DNA of 64,000 nucleotides, from positions 372,001 through 436,000 of the forward strand of contig JALLLT010000006.1 of the NCBI GenBank assembly GCA_025266875.1, written 5' to 3'. Below are positions 32,628 to 45,096 of the stretch, piece by piece. The stretch comes from Fennellomyces sp. T-0311 (lineage: Eukaryota > Mucoromycota > Mucoromycetes > Mucorales > Lichtheimiaceae). Position numbers and translations under genes: made by a program. Each line of letters starts with the position of its first letter. Within the stretch, counting starts at the first letter, position 1. Under the pieces are notes generated by a model. The model was not told where the DNA came from. It made no database searches and saw only the letters and a list, made by a program, of their open reading frames with translations.

Positions 32628-33704
32628 ATGCGACGTAGACCTGTTGGATATGCTCTTGGAAAAGAACGTGAGCGACGCGAAGTAATAAATGGAAGTTGTC
32701 GAAAAAAAAGGGATCATTGCTTAACATGAATTGTTCTTTAGAAAGAATTCCAGGTGCTCGGCGACACTATTGCTGCCAAGGAACTTGAACAGGTAACACG
32801 CTGCACCGTATGACGAGGGATTTGCATAATAACTGCGGGATAGCTTCAAAAACAACTGGAGATGTTCAAAGCAAACCTTCAAGACTTTGCTCGAAAGCAC
32901 CGCAAAGATATACGCAAAGATCCAACGTTTCGAACGCACTTTCAACGCATGTGTGCCAATATCGGAGTGGATCCTCTTGCATGTAAAGAAGTCAAAAGCC
33001 ATCCCAGTATCCATTTGAACTAAAGTACAACAGCCAATAAGGGTTTTTGGGCAGATCTGTTGGGCGTAGGCGACTTTTATTACGAGCTTGGCATCCAGAT
33101 TATCGATAGCTGTATCGCGACTCGGTCACGCGATGGCGGGTTGACAGAGATAACTGAATTGCAACGGCGGTTGGAACTGATGCGACGTAACAACAAGGGT
33201 GGAAAACAACAGGATATTACAGAGTGAGTTGGTATCGCATAAGGCTTCTACCAATTATTCATAATGCTTAGAGATGACATTGTTCGAGCAATCAAAACAC
33301 TCAAGCCTCTAAGTGGTGGGTTCGCTGTCATTGAGATAGGAAGTCGAAAAATGGTACGGTCCGTGCCAAAGGAATTGGATAAGGATCAGTCCACACTGCT
33401 TGTGCTTGCCCAGGTAACGCGCATCAGTTGCTAGGGAACTGAAAAGCGTAACTAAATTATGTCTGTTGCCACGCTATAGAAAACCGAATACTTGGATTTA
33501 AAGGTCATCCGCGCGGAACTGGGATGGAACGATACGCGGACCCAGAATGCGCTCGTAAGTTGGCATGACGCTAGAAAAAGAGGGAACAGGAACCAACATT
33601 GCGATTAGGATCATCTGCTGCAGGATGGGTTAGCCTGGATCGATAAACAAGGAGATAACGGCGATACGTATTGGATACCCAGTTACTTCCACTTGGATGA
33701 ATAA
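32628..33704 (+). CDS. SNF8: ESCRT-II subunit SNF8/VPS22 (EAP30)
   Basis: SNF8 forms ESCRT-II with Vps25 and Vps36 and sorts ubiquitinated cargo into endosomal multivesicular bodies. Seven exons (32628-32681, 32742-32792, 32844-32982, 33034-33223, 33272-33413, 33480-33554, 33609-33704) join in phase to 248 residues, close to the usual 230-260. Family signatures: MRRRPVGYALGK at the start, LQKQLEMFKANLQDFARKH, FRTHFQRMCANIGVDPLA, KGFWADLLGVGDFYYELGIQII, then two winged-helix regions (LSGGFAVIEIG, LQDGLAWIDKQGD..TYWIPS). Small phase-shifting introns throughout. Convergent with the eIF3c gene; 73 bp separate the stops. Confidence 0.96.
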
Positions 33705-33777
33705 TGCATTACAAAAAAAAGAAGGAGTAACTTTTTATTTTCTACCACACATACACACAAAAAAGAAGAGAACATAA

Positions 33778-36330
33778 TTATTGTCGATCACGGCCGGTGG
33801 TCAAAAGGCGCTCGTTCTGGTCTACCAGGTTTGCAGCCTTCTCCGCAAACTGGAGAGACAGCACCTGGAGTCGAGAGGGTTCTACCCGATGCAAGACAAC
33901 AGATTGGGAGACTTGGTCAAGGGATGCGGATAACTCCTCGTTCCAGATAAGTTTGGCGACAATGGCAGAAACGCGAGTAACAGGCAAATCAAACATGCTG
34001 GCAAGTTGTGCTAAGCCAATGGTCGAGTAATACGAGGCGTAAGTGAACAAATAAGTGCGTAAACCTTCTTCCTGGATCTTGTGAACAAGCATGTCCTTGA
34101 TCTTTTGCGTCTCGGGCATCAAGTTCCAGATCTTGATGGCCAAGATGTAATCGCGAGCACGCTCCCACTCGCCACTTGCCAAAGCCTTAGCAGCGCTCAT
34201 AATGTGGTCTCTCGTGTTCTCGGGAGGACCAGCAAATGCCTGGCGCTCGTTATAATCTAACAGTCGACGGAACGGACGGGAGATTGTACGCTTGTTGTTG
34301 GGACCAGCTTGGGCCTGTGCAGGAATCTCCAGCAACATGGAGCACGTCAAGAAGACGCATTCGAGAAGTTCGAGGTTGATGTGCATATGGAAAGGCAGTT
34401 GTCGCTGTCGTTCCAATTGTTCAAGTTCGGGCGTGGTTTGTTGGCCATAGCGCTGTGCCTGGACACCTTGTGCAAGCAATTCCTTGACTCGGCCAGAGCC
34501 TTGGATCTCTTGCAAACATGCGTGGGCTTCCTTGATCAGTCCGTCGCGGAAGGCGCACAGACCGATCTGAACGACGGTGCGGTTGTACAGGATTTGCGTG
34601 GAAATGTCGGCTTGATGAATCGAGTCTTGCAAATGCGACATCAACAGCATGTCGCGAGCGGTGTGGAAGTGCTTGTGGAGAGCGTAGTGGTAGATGTGAC
34701 ATAACATGGCGCGGGTGCGCAGAACAGACATATCTTGCTTGTACAGGTATGTGCACAACTGATGAATCAGCTGTGAAGGTTCCTCGGCAGTGATCACCTT
34801 GGACTGGATGTAGTCGGGCAGCACCGCCTTTGCAATCTTTTCAGTGGACTGGATCACTTGTTCAGGCTACAACACATCTGGTTAGTACCCGCTCACTAGC
34901 CGCGCTGTCAAAGGTGCCTACCTTGTAGTACAAGTGTTCTAATCGGCGGATGATGATTCTGGGCAGGATCGGGAACATCTCGTATTTCTCAATGTAAGCT
35001 TGCGCTCTCACCAACACGGCGTAAAGACCGGGCTCGTCGCGGAGACGGTCGATGTAGTCGGTGGTGTGAGGGTCGATGCTCTGAAGTGACTTTGTAAACT
35101 CGTCATCCAAACGCTCGACCAAACTGATGATGGAGCCGCGGATATTGATGACCTGGCCCTTTTCGGGGACAATGTCCTTATCCTCGTGATCGAGTTCCTC
35201 GGCATCTTCACGGATCACGAACGAAGGCACGGTTTCCAGAATCTCCAGCAACATGTTGACTTCATTTTCGACCTTCTTCCACACGTCGATCTGCATATGC
35301 TCGACCATGCTGAGGTTGATATCGAAGCGCGAGGGAATCAGTGCGAGCAAAACGAGGATCTTTTGGAATGGCGATTTGGCTGCTTCAAGAAGACGCTCGA
35401 GCGTGGCGATTTGCTCATCACGGTCGGTGTTCTATGCACACAAAACATGCGTAAATCTCTTGCATTGCTTTTTCTGAACAACGCCGGCTTACCTTCTTTC
35501 CTCGACTTTCCATGACCTCGCGCAGCTTGACAAAGATGTTGTCTGCCGTGACAGGAACAACGGTCTTGCCACGCTTGCCAACTGAGGTGAATCCATCCAA
35601 CTCGGACTCGTCGATGGTGGCGCTGGCCTGAGCCTTGGCCATCAAACCCTTGGCGGGCGTGGGGCTCTCTGGCTTCTCTTCCTTCTCCTGCATGAATGCC
35701 TCGGGATCCTTCTTGTATTCCGCGATCTGTTGATCATACTGCTTGGTGATCTTTCGCATCTTCTGCTTCATGTTGGTCAGACCCTTGGACGCCGCACCGC
35801 TCATCTTCTTCTTTCCGGCCTTGTCCTTGGCGGGGGCTTCCTGCAACATGGCTTCGATCTCGACAATGATCTTGATATAGAATTTAGGGGTGGGAATGGC
35901 ATCAAAACCTGACGTGGCCTTGTTCACGCTGGCCGTCAGCTTGTCGAACTCTGTAGTACTTTGGTAAACAACCGGTAAAACTCTTTACACGCTTTGACAG
36001 GACGTTACCAGCTGAAATAAGACCCCAATCGCTGTTCTTTTGACCATTTTCGATCGCCAAAACAGACTTGTTCATTTCGTCCACACGCTTGTCGAGAGCC
36101 GATTTCACTTGGCGTTTGCGACCGAATTCCTCATCGGAATCTTCGTCCGAATCGCTGCCGGCATCTTTTAAGAATCGCGATTTCTTGGGTGCTTCTTCTT
36201 CTGCTTGAGCTTCCTCATCCGAGTCTTGCTCAGCCTCAGAAGACAATTCGGCATCGGAAATGTAGGACTCGTCATCAGAGGTATCGGTCTCGGATTCACT
36301 GTCAGACACGGAACGGAAGAAGCGAGACAT
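33778..36330 (-). CDS. NIP1/eIF3c: Eukaryotic translation initiation factor 3 subunit C
   Basis: eIF3c is a scaffold of the eIF3 complex that binds the 40S subunit and contacts eIF1 and eIF5. Four exons (36009-36330, 35493-35950, 34922-35431, 33778-34866) join in phase to 792 residues; yeast Nip1 has 812. The start MSRFFRSVSDSESETD at 36330 is the conserved beginning, followed by the acidic Ser/Asp/Glu N-terminal region. FDKLTASVNKATSGFD.IPTPKFYIKI begins the folded body. Later signatures are SRFDINLSMVEHM, CHIYHYALHKHF..ARDMLLMSHLQ and the PCI domain (TYLFTYASYYSTIGLAQLASMFDL) at about residues 650-720. All key segments are present. Confidence 0.96.
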
Positions 36331-37385
36331 GCTGGCTGAATTATATGGGTGATCCCGTTTGCAAAGCGCAGACTCAGTTCCTAAAAACCTACTCGAAAAA
36401 TAAAAAGTTTGCACAGTCACGTGGCGACCGCGCGAGGGCTTAAAACGAATGTCCGCATTTCTTTACTGCCGACAAGGTCATGGACTGTCGGGAGCCTCTT
36501 TTCACTTTAGAGCCCACAGTAATTATGCTTTTGTTTTCTTCCTTCGTTGCTGTTGAATCCAATGAAGAAACTGGCACCATTGATATTGATAGGTCAATGG
36601 GCCATCAATTGGATTGTCAGATAATCGTTGTCCAAGCGGAACCGACGATATCCGTCCCTTCAAACGACCGTGACGATCCGCCTACATATACAGTATCTTG
36701 GAGTACTAATTATCATGTCGCAGAATAATGATCACTGCTACAATTTCAACAATTGCTATGGAGCCAATTATTACGCGTTTATCCAACTATGTAGGCAGAC
36801 GTTGTGTTGAAACAAGATCTGGATACATATTATCATAGCAACGAATTGTAGTACATAGCACATCTGTAATTAGAAACTGATATACAATACGTTGTACTGT
36901 CGGTCATATCTACATATCATTATCGTCAGTACTACGTAGGCGCTACCGCTGTCAGATTCCGTTTATAAATTACTGGATGGCGACGGTACATCGCTTACAT
37001 ACTTACTTCAAATCATTATTGGATTAGACGAACCTGCAAAAACGAGGCCGACGTGTATCTTGACCGTCTATCACTTTTATAGGCCATGTCAATTACTGAT
37101 TCAGTTATAAACATTAGTATAGCAGCTAAAAAATAAGTCGTTACATACATATTATCAAACAGTGAATTGCAGCAACTAAACCGTGTCGTACTTGATGTCG
37201 CTGTACCATCCCAACAGACACTCAACATACAAGTACAGTGTTAGGTCAGCGAAAAAAAGTACACATACCCTTAAAAGAAAACTAAAGGGTGTACCAAGCT
37301 TTCCCAAGCAAAACAGTTTTGCATGGTAGCACAGAGATCGTAAATGTGGCGGCATGGTAATTGTGCAGAAGCTTTTCCTCCGACC
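36331..37385. other. Intergenic, no gene supported
   Basis: AT-rich region upstream of both eIF3c (minus) and the zinc-finger gene (plus). An 82-codon open frame at 36480-36728 lacks recognisable features. The stretch includes both promoters. Confidence 0.45.
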
Positions 37386-40300
37386 ATGTTTTCAAGAGCA
37401 TGGCAATCTGTCACCTCGTTACTAAGCGGCAGCTCGTCCACTAACTTAAAGCCTGCCAAAGAAAAGAATGAATCCACTGCTGAACCATCGGTCACCGTTC
37501 CTACCGAAATTAAAGGTAAAGAGGCATTGTCAACATTAATTTTTAAATCTAACCCCCCGATCGATTTACTTTATCAGATTCTACTGAAGAGGCGGAATTG
37601 CAAGAACAATTAAATGAAACGCCAAAAACTTCTACACCGAAGGCTCCATCTCGAATGCAAACGCGATCGCAAAAGAAACTCCTTAGGTGTACTAGTGAGT
37701 TGGAAGCTCCTGCGAAGGATACTGCACTGAGTAATCGCTCCGACGTTTCCCAGAAGGGTATATCCTTATAAGATGCTATCGTGAAACTGTATTGTCTAAC
37801 ATATATGTGTAATAGGTGGTGGTCGCGGTGGTCGTGGTGCTCGTGGTGCTCGTGGCCATCGTGGTGGTCGTGGTTTTCGTGGTATTCGTGGTATTCGTGG
37901 TATTCATGAGAAACACAGGGAAGAACGATCGACGGGGGAGCGAGGTATGTGAATTTCTACTGCAATACAGGGCTTTTATTTTCATCTCTTTAGTAACAAA
38001 CAATCGTAGGGCGCCAATACTATTGTCCGTACATTGGATGCCGTAACACGTTTCGTCTTCGCCTTAATACGTTCGAGCATATCAGGAACAGCCATGACTA
38101 TACATTTTATCCTGAACGATCTTCGAATATCACGTTTACAGATCCAAATGGAAAGCCCATACTGTTTGATCGTAAGTGGTATATCATTTTAATTTAGTGA
38201 AACATGATCTAACAAATACAACTAGAAACCTCGCAAGATACAATGGAAGAAAATGAGAGTATCATAATACACGATGGGACTGAGATCCGATCCTATCCAC
38301 GAAAACAACGCCATCCAAAAAGCCAATCCCCTTCACAAGGTCAATCGAGTAAAGTGACAAATGCAAGCCGTAAACGGAAAGCTGCAACACCAAGTGCAGA
38401 AAAAAGTGGAGATGGTAATTGAGTACGTCTGGACCTGAGCAGTCGACTAAGCAGATGTTATTCCTATAGATAATGAGGGAGCAGGACCATCGAAACGTCG
38501 TATCATTGATTCTGATTCTGACAAAGGTTAGCAAAAGTACAGTGGTGACGATGTACCTATTCTGACAGGGGCAGTAGAGCAATTTTATTGTCCTTACGAA
38601 GGTTGTGATGCTAGCTACCCAGAAACTACCAGGGTGCATTATCATATCAGAAAAGTGCATTACCCTGAATTGACCAAGGTGGGAGCAGGTCGCCCGAACA
38701 TACACAAGACAGCAGATGGTATACCGATTCATTTCGACGGTAAAAACAATCTGATATGTTACTGTATCTTGCAAACTAAAATATCGGTAACAGAAAAATC
38801 GCGCAACCTACTTCGAAAAGGCGACAAATTATTCAGGGAACGAGTTTTGCCAGAAGAAGGTATAGTGAGACTATTGATAGTCACGAACAAGTAGGCTGAT
38901 ATTTCTACATGTTTATAGAAACTTATCACTACTGTCCCTACAAAGGCTGTCTTAGTGCATGTCGTACGGAAACCCACTTCGTCAAGCACATTCGTAAATC
39001 TCATAACAGAGCATTCCCACGCTTTACTGCGGAAAATGTCCTTATTGATAGCTCAGGAGCTCCATTTGACGTAAAAGGTATGCTGTAGACATGTTACTGT
39101 GTTATTATGTAATCTAATCTATATACTTATAATAGCTGGTGTTCGTGATGTACTGGAAAATGGAGAAGTACTCCTGGTATTGGAAAATTGTATGTGACCT
39201 ACTAGACTGGCTTTTACTTGATTCTGTCTAACAAACTACTGTAGGTCCTAAATATTACTGTCCATACGTTGGGTGCAAGTATTCGGGTGTTCGCAATATG
39301 GCTTTTGAACACATCAGAAACTATCATGACGATACGTTCCAGTCTAATAAATCCTCAAATTGCATGTATACACGGCCATCCGGGGAGGCTATATTGTTTG
39401 ATGGTTAGTAATTTATGAGAGTCCAACGAGACATTCTAATATGAAGATTTTTAGAAAAGTCACGAAATACGGTTGAAGCGAATGAGAAGATCATAGTGTC
39501 AGAAAAACCCGAGATCGAGACGTGCTCAGGAAGCCAATCACATGCAGCGTTTAATACTAGCCGCAAACGAAAAGCTGTTGGGATTAGTGCAGAACCAGGT
39601 GAAGACGGTGATATAGCGTCAAACACAAGCTGTGCACAAGATGATACCGCAACTACGGAAACATTCGCCAACGGTAAGATTATTCCATATGAAAAGCAAT
39701 ATGTTGCTGAATATAAATTATTGCTGTTGACAATGAAGGGTCGGATCCATCGAATCATGATCCAGAGAAAGGTTAGCAAAGCACAGGATGCAGATGAGTT
39801 TTCGCTGACAAAAGTAATAGGCCGGTTTTGGTGTCCATATAAGAATTGCAACACGTCCTATGTGTTCCTCCGCGATGCATACAAGCACATCCGCGCCAAG
39901 CACTATACGGGGCTGTCCAAGATAGCAGGAGGGCGATTCTGTCTTCACAAAACAACGGACGGAACTATAATCCAGTTCGACCGTAAGGGAAATTTGATAT
40001 ATAATCCTATATCATGAGCTAATATTGCTTCTCAGAAACTTCCCGGGACCTACTCGAAGATGGCGAAGCAATTGTTAGAGAAATAGGTCTGAGTGGAAGT
40101 AAGTACAAAAGCACAAGGGTTACGGGAAAGCATTCTTATGTTTCTACATTCACAGACTTCTATTACTGTCCGTACAAGGATTGCCTTGCCGCGTATGTCA
40201 AGCCAGTAACCTTACTTCGCCATTTAACGGGAACGCACTACACAACATTTCCACGCTTTGATGAAAATACCATACTGACAAGTCGCTCAGGAATTAAATT

Positions 40301-40601
40301 TAACTTGAACGGTATGCTTTCCTGGACATTCACTATCATAACACCATGTCCTCTAATCTGTAGACCTATAGCTGGTACGCGCGATATACTACAAGAAGGG
40401 GAGGGCCCGCAGCTCGTGGATCACGGAGAGGGACCTTTGCCGGTGGAAGTTGGAGAGAAACCGGTACCAGGGAATAATGAGGAAGAATCTTCTGTACCAG
40501 CGAATGATCGAGAAGGACAGTTGCCAATGTTTATTATGGAAGGACCGTTCCAAGAGGATAATGGGGAAGGTCTTTCTGTGCCAATGGAAAACCGTGTGTG
40601 A
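37386..40601 (+). CDS. RGG-box protein with six C2H2-like zinc fingers, one per exon
   Basis: At least 16 exons. Most joins are checked and share phase 1: 37386-37515, 37578-37757, 37816-37944, 38010-38171, 38226-38414, 38470-38526, 38569-38739, 38794-38859, 38919-39077, 39136-39189, 39245-39403, 39455-about 39610 (end uncertain), 39821-39982, 40036-40098, 40156-40311, 40372-40601. The second and third exons give a basic Ser/Thr region and an RGG domain (GGGRGGRGARGARGHRGGRG) suited to RNA or DNA binding. Six fingers follow, each (Y/F)(Y/W)CPYxGC...H(I/L)R..H, then an exon ending in FD or similar. Fingers 4-6 repeat the order of 1-3. The tail is Glu/Gly-rich with PVP motifs. No named family recognised; nuclear nucleic-acid binding is inference. 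The exon around 39600-39780 needs transcript support. Confidence 0.7.
38010..39189 (+). repeat. Finger cassette 1 of an intragenic duplication
   Basis: Seven exons: finger (YYCPYIGC), linker (QTSQDTMEENE..ASRKRKAATPSAE), short acidic exon, finger (FYCPYEGC..IHKTADG), linker (EKSRNLL), finger (YHYCPYKGC), linker (AGVRDVLENGE). Each element has a counterpart in the same order in 39245-40431. Confidence 0.75.
39245..40431 (+). repeat. Finger cassette 2 of an intragenic duplication
   Basis: Counterparts in order: finger YYCPYVGC; linker EKSRNTVEANE..TSRKRKAVGISAE; finger FWCPYKNC..LHKTTDG; linker QTSRDLLEDGE; finger FYYCPYKDC; linker AGTRDILQEGE. Intron sequence is also partly alike (GGTTAGCAAA near 38527 and 39772), so the duplication copied genomic DNA, not cDNA. 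Confidence 0.75.
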
Positions 40602-40792
40602 GGCGCTTCCAGAAACTGTATACTGGAGCACATCGTTGGATACTCGAATTGTACATATAGTTTTAAAGAGTACAAGCTGCAGATGAATATAAAGATGACC
40701 TTCATGCTGGATTACGATAATAAATAGATGGCAAACACGCTACATAAATTTACGCCACATCATTTTTTTCACGCGTCTTTTATTCCAATCTA

Positions 40793-42525
40793 ATGCAAAA
40801 ACGCGCCGCTCCTTCTGCGCAACAACCTGCTCCCAAGCGACGCACTTACCATCCCTGGGCAGAATCCTTTGAACGCGGCAAAACCGCATTCGCTCAAGCC
40901 AACTACACCAATGCCATTAAGCATTTCTCAGACGCTATTGCTCTCAACAGCACGAACATTACCCTCATCGATTGTCGAGCGGCTGCCTATGAAAAGAATG
41001 GTGATCTGGCCAAAGGACTTGAAGACGCATTGGCAATGATCAAAGCAAGTCCCACACAATCCAAAGGCTACTTGCGTGCCGGAAAGCTCTTTTCGATCCA
41101 AGAACGCTACTCAAAGGCACTAGCCATTTACAATCGTGCTCTGGAAACCGTATCACACACCGACACACGTTATGCCCAACTGACTGAAATGAAAAGGTCA
41201 ATACTGATGCAACGCAGAAAGCAGAAACAAGTTCCCATGGATTTCTTACAGATATTGCCGTTTGACATTGTCGCACACATATTCGAATTGCTTTCGTTTG
41301 ATCGACGGATCCAGTGTATGGCCGTATGTCAATCGTGGAGAAATACGCTGAAGAGTTGGCCGGGTATGTGGCGTGAAATCGACTTTTCCTCGGCAAAAAT
41401 GTCCATACATTCGTTGAAGCAGTACATGTCATATGTCAATGGTCGTTATGTTCGCAAGTTTACGTTACAAGGCAATCGAAATCGAGCCACCAAGATGCTT
41501 CAGCTGTTAATGGAACGTGATTGTCATTATATTGAGTCTCTTCGTAAGTGCGGCCGTGTACCGAGTAATGAGCAGCTGTTAATACGACTTTCTCATCAGG
41601 ATTCATCGACTGCGACCTGCCCGGCGACTTGCTGCTTCGTACACTGCGGTTAATGGGCAAGCACCTGTATCATCTTGAACTCGTTGACACCGGGTTTTCA
41701 TTTGCCAACTTGCCACACATCCTAAAAACATGCCCAACCATCACTCAACTTGTATACAGCGATGACGCAGCAACCGATCTAACCATCGACCATCCTCTCG
41801 CATTGACGCATCTATCACTATCATTCTCGAGCAAAGCTATTCCTTTCGCAACGCTGAAAAACCTACTCGCACATTGTCCACAACTGACGCACCTTTCTCT
41901 CTACCCACCAAGTGGCGATACTGTGCTTGCGTTGGCATGGCAATCGTGCCCTGAGTTGACAAGTATAGGTTACCAGCCACACCAAGGAAATACCATGACA
42001 ACCGAGAAAAAACGTGGGATTTCAGAACTTGTGTTTCCCACGTTCTGCGAGATCAGCGACGACACTTTAGCAACAGCCATCCAAACGAACCACGACACGC
42101 TCGAGATTCTGGATATTCGAGGATGTCCAAGGTTAACATCACGTACACTGCACGCGCTGACAACCGATGGCGCAAAGCAATTGCGCGAAATATATCTGGA
42201 GAACACCGCAGAGTTCGATGAAGACGTGCTATGTTGTGTGATGCAGCAATGCCCGTCCTTGCAGATCGTTCATATGCAGTCCGTGGTCTCGGTCACAAAC
42301 AAGGTTCTTGAAGCATTAAGCGGAGCGACAATGCTCAAGCATCTCAATATATCCAACTGCCCCAATGTCACGGGAACAGGCATACGGCGTTTAATCGACG
42401 ATATGGAAGGTCTGCAACGCTTAATACTCAACGACTGTCATGCAGTCAATCAAGATGCAGTCAGTTATGCACGCGAAAAACTAGGTCGACACGGAGTAGA
42501 ATGCAGATATACAACGTACAGATAG
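40793..42525 (+). CDS. TPR-F-box-LRR protein, copy 2
   Basis: Two exons (40793-41543, 41600-42525) join in phase to 558 residues. The start MQKRAAPSAQQPAPKRR is basic and probably disordered. TPR helices cover about residues 20-130 (ERGKTAFAQANYTNAIKHFSDAI, DCRAAAYEKNGDLAKGLEDAL, YSKALAIYNRALETV). The F-box is at about 150-200 (FLQILPFDIVAHIFELLSFDRR..CQSWRNTLKSWPGMW). LRRs follow to the end (LEILDIRGCPRLTSRTLHAL, LKHLNISNCPNVTGTGIRRL), of the Cys-containing AMN1/Skp2-like type. Probably a substrate receptor of an SCF ubiquitin ligase. It is a paralogue of the gene at 1956-4209, with similar order but substantial divergence and a different intron position. Confidence 0.9.
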
Positions 42526-42908
42526 TACTTGTATTTCTCAGAAAGATAGAAAAAATATAATCCCCCACTCTTATCTTGGAGTTAATCGAATCGAACTCTA
42601 AAAAGCTCAGCTTACGATCCCGCGGTCGCGGTTACACAGACGTTGAAAAGCTTGTTTGCATATCAAAATAATGGAAAGACGTTGTTGTGCGATAAGATCA
42701 TTTCGAAAATGGATTTTACGGCAGGGGAATACAATAGACAATGTGATATCCCGTATTTTGATTGGAAGGATTCGTCACAGTGGAGTTCTTTATGTCCGGA
42801 AGGCCGGTGACTTAAACCTCGATCCACCCTCCGCTTGCCGCGGCTCTTTTTTTATTTCTCTTTTGAGCAAAAAAAAAGGAAAACTGAAACAGCTCTTTCT
42901 TTTTCGTC

Positions 42909-45096
42909 ATGAGTAGTGATGAGACAGCCCCTTTGCTCAGCAACCGATCTATATCTAATCAAACCTACGTCGAAGAGAATGATCATATCAGCGTTATCTC
43001 ATCCAGCTCATCGTCGACGGAGGGCAGTGCCCGGACGAAAATGGAGGACGTTGTTGCCCGGAGACTGAACGGTGCTCATCTTTTTGTGATTCTCACGGGG
43101 TAACCTATGAAGAATACAAGGCAACCAAGAAACTCATATGGTTTCCAAACTAGTTTATGGATTGGTGTGTTTTTGTCATCGTTGGATTCGAGTATCGTTG
43201 CCACCATTTACCCAGAAATCGGCACACAGTTTCAAAAGTAATTCCGGAAATATACGAAAAAAAAGGGGTTCACGCGCTAATCCTTCTCTCGCATTTTGCA
43301 GGTCAAATGAGGTCATTTGGGTGGCAACGTCGTATTTGTTGAGCTACACAGCATTGCAACCGCTTTGTAAATATTGATCGTGGCACAAGTCAATAACATT
43401 TGGGAAACTAACATTTGCGCATTTAGATGGTCGGATCAGTGACGCATTCGGCAGAAAAAATGCCCTTGTGTTTGCTGCCATTGTCTTTTTCGTCGGATCG
43501 TTCCTCTGCGGTGCTGCCAATAGTTTGTGGTCTTTGGTTATCGCTCGTGGTATTGCTGGTATCGGCGGCGGTGGTCTGAATACCGTAAGAACAATTAACC
43601 TAGATTTAAAGTTCGTGCACGAGATAACGGCTTTCATTTAGATGTCGGCCGTAATCACGTCAGATTTGGTTTCCCTGCGTGAACGAGGCAAGTTCCAGGG
43701 CTACGCAAACATTGCCTTTGGTGTAAGTGATAGGTTGTATGCTAGGAGATGAGCGTATTTACTTTTTTTTCTTATTCTATAGCTTGGATCGGTTGTTGGC
43801 GCTCCTCTGGGTGGCTTTATCACTGGTAAGAAACTTGAAGACTGAAAGATATATGCCCAAATATAACTCATCCAAAATAGATACGATTGGATGGCGCTAC
43901 TGTTTCTACATTAACCTTCCTATTTTGCTATTGACCCTGTATGTGTCCGTTGGTATTTTGACAAACTACAATTTGCAGGAGCAAGCCGGTTCATCGACCC
44001 TCTGGGAACGGTTCAAGAGAATCGATTATGCAGGTTCTTTTACCGTTGTCATGTCGGTTGTGTCGTTCATGTTGGCAACTTCACTTGGTGGTAACACGCG
44101 CTCCTGGACCGATCCAGTTGTTTTGGGAAGTCTTGGTGCTAGTCTTGCATTTGCTATCCTGTTCTGCATTGTCGAAGCCAAGGTTGCAACTCACCCCATC
44201 ATGCCAATTCACATTGTCACAACACGTACACCACTCGCTTGCTCTCTGGCCAACTTTTTTGGTATTATGTGCAGCTATGGTATGACATTTAGTACACCTC
44301 TTTTCTTCCAGGTAAATATAAAATGCGTACAAAACGACAAGGGGGACTAATCGATGGAATAAGGGACTTTTGGGTTATACCGCATCACAAGCTGGCTTGT
44401 TTTTTATTCCCAAAGTCATTGGTGTGTCGATTGGTTCTCTGACATCCGGTTTCTACATGTCTCATACTGGTGAATACCGTCACTTCTTGTTATCTGTATC
44501 ATCCTTGGCTCTTGTTGCCATGATTTGCTATGCTCAATGGACACCAGAGTCGTCGTTTTGGTTTATTATTCCAACAACCGTCATGGACGGTTTTGCTTCT
44601 GGCGCAATTCTTACATCAGCCCTCGTTGCCATGTTATCGTGGGTTGAAGAACATGGTAATATATTATTGAATGTACAAATGAAGTCATTTTCTAACCAAA
44701 AATCAGAGATGGCAACCATCACATCCATCTCATACTTGTTTCGATCTGCCGGTGGTGTCATTGGTATTTCTGCAACTGCTGCCATTTTCCAAGGTGTCGT
44801 CAAAAGTATTCTTACCAAGAAAATCACTGGTCCCGACGCAGAAAAGGTATGATTTGAAAATGATACAGAGAATTGAGTATTAAGTTTTTATGTGTTAGAT
44901 CATTGATATTGCACGTAAATCCATGACTGATATCCGAAACAAACTCCCACCGGATGCTTTAGAGATCGTATTAGATGCATATCAGACTGCACTCAAGGGT
45001 TCATTCTTGTTCTGCGTGGGTGTAGCTACATGCGGCGTCATCGCTTGCTTGTTCATCCAGCAAAGAAGTCTTGACGGCAATGCCAGAAAGAAGTAG
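42909..45096 (+). CDS. MFS transporter, DHA2-type, Vba/Fnx-like
   Basis: A proton-coupled 14-helix carrier. Homologues are vacuolar basic amino acid (Vba, Fnx1) or multidrug transporters. Ten exons (42909-43099, 43154-43237, 43302-43366, 43427-43584, 43642-43722, 43783-43825, 43881-44311, 44364-44655, 44707-44846, 44899-45096) join in phase to 560 residues. An acidic Ser-rich cytosolic N-terminus begins MSSDETAPLLSN, whose dileucine-like ETAPLL fits vacuolar sorting. Signatures: LDSSIVATIYPEIGTQF in TM1, GRISDAFGRKNAL (motif A loop), ARGIAGIGGGGLNT, GSVVGAPLGGFIT (motif C-like), WRYCFYINLPI. All conserved membrane segments are present. Vacuolar location and substrate are inference. Confidence 0.9.

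Noticed and set aside
37776..38003. Thr-rich minus-strand and Val-rich plus-strand frames over the RGG exon
   Set aside because: They are shadows of the repetitive GGT-CGT codons of the RGG exon, which is in phase with its neighbours.
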